Shown piece by piece: positions 7,076-10,848 of a DNA stretch of 10,848 nt. Under the pieces are notes generated by a model, which was not told the origin of the DNA, searched no databases, and was given only the letters and a program-made list of their open reading frames with translations. Every line of letters starts with the position of its first letter. The stretch's first letter is position 1. The DNA is taken from the NCBI GenBank assembly GCA_023441255.1, contig JAEZPW010000002.1, positions 1 to 10,848 of the forward strand, written 5' to 3'. The translations under genes and the position numbers were made by a program. The stretch is from Acidobacteriota bacterium. Lineage in GTDB: Bacteria; Acidobacteriota; Terriglobia; Terriglobales; Acidobacteriaceae.

Positions 7076-7166
7076 TTGTCATTCCGAGCGGCAGCAAGGA
7101 ACCCTACGCCATCAACACCGTTGGCGGGGTAGAGGTTCCTCGTCGCTTCGCTCCCCGGAATGACAA
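7076..7166. repeat. Palindromic intergenic repeat (REP-like)
   Basis: The outer arms TTGTCATTCCG (7076-7086) and CGGAATGACAA (7156-7166) are exact inverted repeats of 11 bp. The inner arms GGAACC (7098-7103) and GGTTCC (7134-7139) are also exact, and the segments between contain an imperfect match around AGCG and GTCGCTTCGCT. The whole forms a long imperfect hairpin of about 90 bases. From memory, repeats with the core GTCATTCCGAGCG and GGAATGACA are frequent between genes in Acidobacteriota and other bacterial genomes. It lies 10 bases past the S9 stop and may stabilise or end that transcript. No T-run follows it. Confidence 0.75.
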
Positions 7167-7204
7167 CCTTCGGAAAAGTCACAGGCTTGGTTTTTAGCAG
7201 AATA

Positions 7205-7368
7205 GGACTACTACTTTTCTGCAACCCAGCTACCCTGGCCTACATCAAAGCTTTCGAATTTGTACTTACCTTGGATGCCGAGAAGAGTGGCGTCATGGGT
7301 AAGTCGGGGATGAAAGCGCCACCCCTCCGTAGTAGCTGTGACTGAACGGATTGGGGAACCGTTCGGTT
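7205..7368 (+). ncRNA. Putative structured 5' leader RNA of the multicopper oxidase gene
   Basis: The 240 bases between the palindromic repeat and the oxidase start hold no gene but many complementary segments. An outer pair CTACTAC (7208-7214) with GTAGTAG (7329-7335) encloses a small hairpin CCAG/CTGG (7226-7238), a two-tier hairpin of ACTTACC/GGTAAGT (7264-7270, 7298-7304) over GATGCC/GGCGTC (7274-7279, 7289-7294), and GGGG/CCCC (7306-7309, 7322-7325). After it comes GAACGG/CCGTTC (7344-7349, 7359-7364). Two alternatives compete: CAGCTAC (7227-7233) with GTAGCTG (7332-7338) excludes the outer pair, and AACCG/CGGTT (7357-7361, 7364-7368) excludes the last hairpin. I cannot match it to a known riboswitch class. 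All pairings were found by eye, and transcription of the region is inferred from its position. Confidence 0.4.
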
Positions 7369-7394
7369 ATCCGTTTCTCGACAAAAATAAATTC

Positions 7395-7400
7395 GAGGTG
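7395..7400 (+). promoter_or_regulatory. Ribosome binding site deciding the multicopper oxidase start
   Basis: GAGGTG is followed by six bases and then ATG at 7407. An in-frame GTG at 7338 would add 23 residues in front of the signal peptide and lies in the hairpin region, so it is rejected. Confidence 0.75.
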
Positions 7401-7406
7401 TCTACG

Positions 7407-9533
7407 ATGTTGCGTGCCACGTCGCTCGTAGTGTGCCTGTGTGTGCTGTTCGTTGCGAGCAGTGCGTTCTGTGCAGAACTCGCCGAACCGCCAGTTTTTG
7501 CCAGTCAGAACCACCAACTCAACCTGCTGATCGTCGTAAAAGCCAAGCCGATCACGCTGGGCGGATTGCATCCCGAGGCGTGGCTTTACGAAGTTTGCCC
7601 GAGAGAGATTGCACAGAACGACCAGTGTCCTGCCGACGCGCGCACGGCCTCGCCGTATGGCGGCGTGCGTCTTCACCTTCAGCCGGGCGACCATCTGCGC
7701 ATACGCATGGTGAACCAACTTCCGCCTGCGCCGATCGACGCTGAACACGCGCAGGAGATGCCGGAGATGCTGGGCTCGAATCCCACGAACATTCACACGC
7801 ATGGCCTGATCGTCGAACCACGAAAGGCGGGAAACGGCGATCCGAGTTACGGTGATTTCATATATGTGCTCGGCTACAGCGCGGGACACGTCCCGGGGGT
7901 GCGCGCAGCCGACCTGGATTACACCGATCAGCCGATCGACTACGACATCTACGTGCCCGAGAATCACCCGTCGGGCATCTTCTGGTTCCATCCGCACGTG
8001 CACGGCCTGGCATTGAACCAGATTTCGAAAGGACTGGCCGGGCTGATCACAATTGGCCAGCCGGAAGACTACCTGAGTGACGGCCCGGGCAAGAGTGGGT
8101 TCAAGGGCGTGCACGCGGTTCGTCACCTGGTGCTGAAAGACATGCAGGTAGAGGTGAGCGGCGACGTTGATGACCAGGAAGACCCCGATTTCTGCGCTGC
8201 CGATGCGGTTTCAGGCGACGGAGACGACAGAAGCGGCGCCTGTTCGGGGCAGATCTACACAGCCGACACCGGGGCCGTGGTGGATCACAGCGGCGGGAAA
8301 TGGTTCTTCACCATTAACGGTCAGGTGGACCCGCAAATTACCGTGCAACGCGGTAAGGGAGAGATTTGGCGCTTCCTGAACGCCTCGGGAAGCCGCAGCT
8401 ATGCTCTCAGTCTTGTGGACGACAAAACGGGCCAGCCGCTGCAATTCCAGATACTGTCGATCGACGGCATCTCGATCGATTCGGCGCAGCCAGACGCAGT
8501 TGAGTCGATCGCCGCGAAGTCGGGCGGCAAGGCGAAGTTCGTTGCCTGCGAGAACGCTAAGGGCGTACCCGCGATCTGCGCGACTGAGATCAGCATGATG
8601 CCAAGTTCTCGAGTGGAAATCTGGGTCTCCTCACGGCAGGCGGATAATACCACTTCGGCGACGCTGAGAACTCGCAGTTTTCCCACCGGTCCCGACGGCG
8701 ACGTATGGCCTGCGGCGAAGCTGGCGCATGTGGTGTTTCAGAAGGGCAGCGGAAACGTAAACGACACGATTGCCGTAAACGGAAGCGCGAAGCCGGCTCT
8801 GCTGAACACGGGTGTGCTTGGAAACAATCCGGGGATCGTATTGCCAGGGCTGAGCAAACCGGTGCCGTTCAGCATAGCTCAGCAGCTCGGCGCGGGTACG
8901 CTTAGGGCGTCTGACCCGAAACTGCCCTCGCTGGTCGGCGATGCTGCCCTCGCTCAGCAGTTGAGAACGATGGACGCGCAAGGGTTCAAGAACCTGCGCG
9001 CGCAGGTGGAGTCGCTGCAGGACCCGAATTGCAAGGCTCTTCCCGCCGGCCACAAGCGGCGAATCTTCTTCGGAGTTCCGGCCGATGCGAGCTTCGGACT
9101 GGGGTACGAGGAGGTTGACCAGCACGGTGATCCGGTGCCCGGAACCTTTAAGGACCTGGCGGCGTTCGACCACACGTCGGTGAGCGTGTGTCTGCCGCTT
9201 GCGTCAGGCAATCGTCCCGTGACGGAAGTATGGGAGTTGGTTAACGTAGCTGGCGAGGATCACAACTTCCACATTCACCAGACCAAGTTCCGCGTGCTGC
9301 CGAAGAATGCTCCGGCAGGCGACGCTGCTGTGCTGATGGATAACGTTCCGGTCCCACACGGCACCCCGGGGTGCGACGGAACCATCGCCTCCTGGCGGAA
9401 CGGAGTCTGTGTTGTATCGCCGGTCTCGGTGGCGATTCCGTTTTCGCAGATCGGCGACTTCGTGTACCACTGTCACATCCTCGAACATGAGGACGGAGGC
9501 ATGATGGCGCACATCAGGGTGGTAGGGAACTGA
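7407..9533 (+). CDS. Secreted three-domain multicopper oxidase (laccase/bilirubin oxidase/CueO type)
   Basis: This 708-residue protein couples one-electron oxidation of a substrate (phenolics, bilirubin-like pigments or metal ions) to reduction of oxygen to water. Residues 1 to about 22 are a Sec signal peptide, so it acts outside the cytoplasm. All four copper motifs are present: HTH at 130-132, HPH at 195-197, HNFHIH with His619, His622 and His624, and HCHILEHEDGGMM with His688, Cys689, His690, His694 and the axial Met699. Thus the type 1 site and the trinuclear T2/T3 cluster are complete. The protein is longer than a typical CueO or CotA (about 500). The excess includes an Asp-rich loop near 250-280 and a largely helical stretch of roughly 100 residues near 455-560 between the second and third cupredoxin domains. 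The start is set by GAGGTG six bases upstream. It has a long leader and its own terminator, so it is probably monocistronic. Substrate is not predictable; the Met-rich insert typical of CueO is not seen. Confidence 0.95.
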   Translation: MLRATSLVVCLCVLFVASSAFCAELAEPPVFASQNHQLNLLIVVKAKPITLGGLHPEAWLYEVCPREIAQNDQCPADARTASPYGGVRLHLQPGDHLRIRMVNQLPPAPIDAEHAQEMPEMLGSNPTNIHTHGLIVEPRKAGNGDPSYGDFIYVLGYSAGHVPGVRAADLDYTDQPIDYDIYVPENHPSGIFWFHPHVHGLALNQISKGLAGLITIGQPEDYLSDGPGKSGFKGVHAVRHLVLKDMQVEVSGDVDDQEDPDFCAADAVSGDGDDRSGACSGQIYTADTGAVVDHSGGKWFFTINGQVDPQITVQRGKGEIWRFLNASGSRSYALSLVDDKTGQPLQFQILSIDGISIDSAQPDAVESIAAKSGGKAKFVACENAKGVPAICATEISMMPSSRVEIWVSSRQADNTTSATLRTRSFPTGPDGDVWPAAKLAHVVFQKGSGNVNDTIAVNGSAKPALLNTGVLGNNPGIVLPGLSKPVPFSIAQQLGAGTLRASDPKLPSLVGDAALAQQLRTMDAQGFKNLRAQVESLQDPNCKALPAGHKRRIFFGVPADASFGLGYEEVDQHGDPVPGTFKDLAAFDHTSVSVCLPLASGNRPVTEVWELVNVAGEDHNFHIHQTKFRVLPKNAPAGDAAVLMDNVPVPHGTPGCDGTIASWRNGVCVVSPVSVAIPFSQIGDFVYHCHILEHEDGGMMAHIRVVGN

Positions 9534-9551
9534 GCCGAGTAGGTCTTCCCG

Positions 9552-9583
9552 GGGGGCCGCTGAAAGGTCAGCGGCCCCCTTTC
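9552..9583 (+). terminator. Rho-independent terminator after the multicopper oxidase gene
   Basis: GGGGGCCGCTGA (9552-9563) pairs perfectly with TCAGCGGCCCCC (9568-9579) over the loop AAGG, followed by a short TTTC. The stem is very strong and the T-run short. It lies 18 bases after the stop codon. Confidence 0.85.
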
Positions 9584-9634
9584 GGTTGCCCGCCAGCCGC
9601 CCTGCTTTTCTCCGCAGTCAAACAGTTGTGATAA

Positions 9635-9664
9635 TCGACCATCCGATGGTACTAGGGCGATAAT
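9635..9664 (+). promoter_or_regulatory. Candidate promoter overlapping a palindrome
   Basis: TCGACC (9635-9640, four of six matches to TTGACA), an 18-base spacer and GATAAT (9659-9664, five of six matches to TATAAT). The spacer contains ACCATC-C-GATGGT (9638-9650), an exact 6+6 inverted repeat. GATAATC also occurs twice, at 9630-9636 and 9659-9665. This could be the start of a long leader for the carboxyltransferase gene, or of an unknown small transcript. Confidence 0.3.
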
Positions 9665-9791
9665 CCGGGTCCCCAATCGTTGCGGTTTTCTGCTGATGGC
9701 TGAGATACTTGGAGTAACAGGACGCCTAAAAAAGGGAGGGCGTTCAACTGAAGTGGGGAAGGCAGCTTCAAACGGGCAGACTTGGGGTGTT

Positions 9792-9873
9792 TGTGCCGCA
9801 ACTTCACAGGCGGATGTGACGTACATCGCACAACTCTGGTGTCACATTACACCCGAATGTGTTGAAAATCACA
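9792..9873. promoter_or_regulatory. Row of four TGTG/CACA dyads resembling CRP/FNR-family sites
   Basis: Four dyads follow one another: TGTGC-N7-TCACA (9792-9808), TGTGA-CGTACA-TCGCA (9815-9830), GGTGT-CACATT-ACACC (9838-9853) and TGTGT-TGAAAA-TCACA (9858-9873). The second and fourth each differ from TGTGA-N6-TCACA by one base in the half-sites. The centres are at about 9800, 9822.5, 9845.5 and 9865.5, i.e. 20-23 bp apart, close to two helical turns. They lie 370-450 bp upstream of the carboxyltransferase gene and no regulator gene is in the window. Confidence 0.35.
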
Positions 9874-10238
9874 GCACTGAACCGGCTGGAACATTTAAAT
9901 GAATAGATGGATGCCAGCCATTCATAAAGCTGTGAACACGTTGACGCAGATGGACGCCCGAGTGGTTCATCGGTATGGGACGGTGCGTGAAGCAAGTGCC
10001 GCGAAGACGTGGGTTGTTTTCATACTAGTTAGCGCATTACGAACGCTATATTTCCAGTGCCGGCATCCACGGCACACGCAACCTGGTTTCCCGGCCAGGA
10101 GACGCCGTCCCAACCATCAGGCAAAGCCACCGCAGATTGAAGGAGTTACACGCCAAGTCAGGGGCGAGGACTGCCTTCATCGCAAACAACGGTGGAGAAA
10201 AACGAAATACCTGATAGGCAGAAAGGGAAGGCCGCGTA
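9874..10238. other. Gene-free stretch with small hairpins before the carboxyltransferase gene
   Basis: No convincing coding frame is visible. Short inverted repeats occur: ATGAAT/ATTCAT (9899-9904, 9920-9925), TAGCG-N9-CGCTA (10030-10048), GTGCCG/CGGCAC (10057-10062, 10070-10075) and CCTGG/CCAGG (10082-10086, 10095-10099). TATATT at 10047-10052 resembles a -10 box but lacks a -35 partner. The stretch is probably regulatory and untranslated leader DNA. Confidence 0.4.
10224..10231 (+). promoter_or_regulatory. Ribosome binding site of the carboxyltransferase gene
   Basis: AGGGAAGG lies seven bases before the ATG at 10239. It is an imperfect but well-placed purine-rich site. Confidence 0.5.
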
Positions 10239-10848
10239 ATGCCAAAGAAGATCGAAGTAACAGACCTGATCCTCCGGGACGCCCACCAGAGCCTTATGGC
10301 TACTCGAATGGCCCTGGAGGACATGATTCCCGCCTGCGAGGACCTGGACAAGGCCGGCTACTGGTCGCTTGAGTGCTGGGGCGGAGCCACATTTGATTCC
10401 TGCATACGGTTCCTGAACGAAGATCCGTGGGAACGCCTGCGGACTTTCCGCAAGCTGCTGCCCAACACTCGCCTGCAGATGTTGCTTCGCGGGCAGAACC
10501 TGCTGGGTTACCGCCACTATGAAGACAGCGTGGTGGAGCGCTTCGTGGCCAAGGCCGCCGCGAACGGCATGGATGTGTTCCGCTGCTTCGACGCGCTGAA
10601 TGACATTCGCAACCTGCGGACTTGCATTGAGGCCGTGAAGAAGTCCGGTAAGCATGCGCAGGGGACAATCTCCTACACGGTCAGCCCGGTGCACACCATC
10701 CAGGCGTTTGCAGATATGGCGAAGCAGCTGAAGGAATGGGGCTGCGACTCGATCTGCATCAAGGACATGGCCGGCTTGATCAAGCCGCAACCGGCTTACG
10801 ACCTGGTCAAGGCAATCAAGAAAGAGTGCGGAGAGGACACGCTGGTCC
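10239..10848 (+). CDS. Biotin-dependent carboxyltransferase subunit, 3' end missing (pyruvate carboxylase B / oxaloacetate decarboxylase alpha / transcarboxylase 5S family)
   Basis: The frame is open to the window edge and gives the first 203 residues. It matches the HMGL-like TIM-barrel carboxyltransferase domain: LRDAHQSL (12-19) with the metal-ligand Asp14, ECWGGATFD (45-53), MLLRGQNLLGYRHY (81-94), VFRCFDALND (113-122) and ICIKDMAGL (172-180). Asp14 and Lys175 are spaced exactly as the metal-binding Asp23 and carbamylated Lys184 of the Propionibacterium transcarboxylase 5S subunit. The two His ligands would fall just beyond the edge. The protein moves a carboxyl group between biotin and pyruvate/oxaloacetate in the cytoplasm. 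Because it starts directly with this domain, it is a separate subunit, not a full pyruvate carboxylase with an N-terminal biotin carboxylase. Which family member it is depends on the missing C-terminus (a biotinyl domain or not) and on the genes downstream. Confidence 0.93.
   Translation, partial: MPKKIEVTDLILRDAHQSLMATRMALEDMIPACEDLDKAGYWSLECWGGATFDSCIRFLNEDPWERLRTFRKLLPNTRLQMLLRGQNLLGYRHYEDSVVERFVAKAAANGMDVFRCFDALNDIRNLRTCIEAVKKSGKHAQGTISYTVSPVHTIQAFADMAKQLKEWGCDSICIKDMAGLIKPQPAYDLVKAIKKECGEDTLV

Noticed and set aside
7214..7366. Minus-strand open stretch of 51 codons in the oxidase leader, ending in two TAG codons, with a protein-like translation (GWRFHPRLTHDATLLG and so on).
   Set aside because: It has no start codon and is bounded by TAA, its third-position GC is only about half, and I cannot assign it to a family. 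It could be a gene remnant and is the main competing explanation for the leader, but the nested base pairing is the stronger signal.
9696..9902. Plus-strand 68-codon open frame downstream of the promoter-like element.
   Set aside because: It has no ribosome binding site, no recognisable family and unconvincing composition, and it runs across the dyad array.
10093..10106. GGCCAGGAGACGCC resembles the 3' end of cobalamin riboswitches.
   Set aside because: The other conserved boxes expected upstream (the GGGA-type box, GGTG and the CACTG-type box in order) are not there, so this is a chance resemblance.
9899..10372. Plus-strand open frame of 157 codons overlapping the carboxyltransferase start.
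   Set aside because: It overlaps the first 130 bases of a well-supported gene in another frame, has a low-complexity basic translation and no ribosome binding site.

Overview
The window looks like chromosomal DNA from an Acidobacteriota genome, probably Terriglobia (Koribacter-like). This is an inference. It rests on moderately high GC, the mix of gene families (secreted M13 and S9 peptidases, a Tat-exported aldo/keto reductase, a multicopper oxidase, a stand-alone carboxyltransferase subunit) and a palindromic intergenic repeat of a type common in that phylum. I see no transposase, integrase, phage gene, CRISPR array, tRNA or rRNA.

Layout. At 1-1291 lie three small plus-strand genes: the 3' part of a response-regulator receiver domain whose phosphorylation site looks degenerate, a 144-residue protein with one membrane anchor, and a PilZ-domain protein lacking the usual c-di-GMP-binding arginine motif. 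Together they suggest signalling at the membrane. At 1306-2355, on the minus strand and convergent with the PilZ gene, is a Tat-exported aldo/keto reductase. From a 106-bp divergent intergenic region, a secreted M13 (neprilysin-like) zinc metallopeptidase runs rightward (2462-4630) and ends at a clear intrinsic terminator. A secreted S9 serine peptidase follows with its own promoter-like sequence (4853-7066). These two peptidases probably act together outside the cytoplasm on peptides.

At 7067-7406 is a gene-free stretch holding a palindromic repeat (7076-7166), then a long leader with nested hairpins and mutually exclusive pairings, then a strong ribosome binding site. It precedes a secreted three-domain multicopper oxidase (7407-9533) with all copper ligands, closed by a 12-bp-stem terminator. 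At 9584-10238 is a gene-free stretch of about 650 bp with a promoter-like element over a palindrome, a row of four TGTG/CACA dyads about 20-23 bp apart that resemble CRP/FNR-family sites, and several hairpins. It leads into the 5' part of a biotin-dependent carboxyltransferase gene (pyruvate carboxylase B / oxaloacetate decarboxylase alpha / transcarboxylase 5S family), which runs off the right edge.

The coding content is mostly ordinary. The least explained parts are the structured leader of the multicopper oxidase gene and the phased dyad array upstream of the carboxyltransferase gene.
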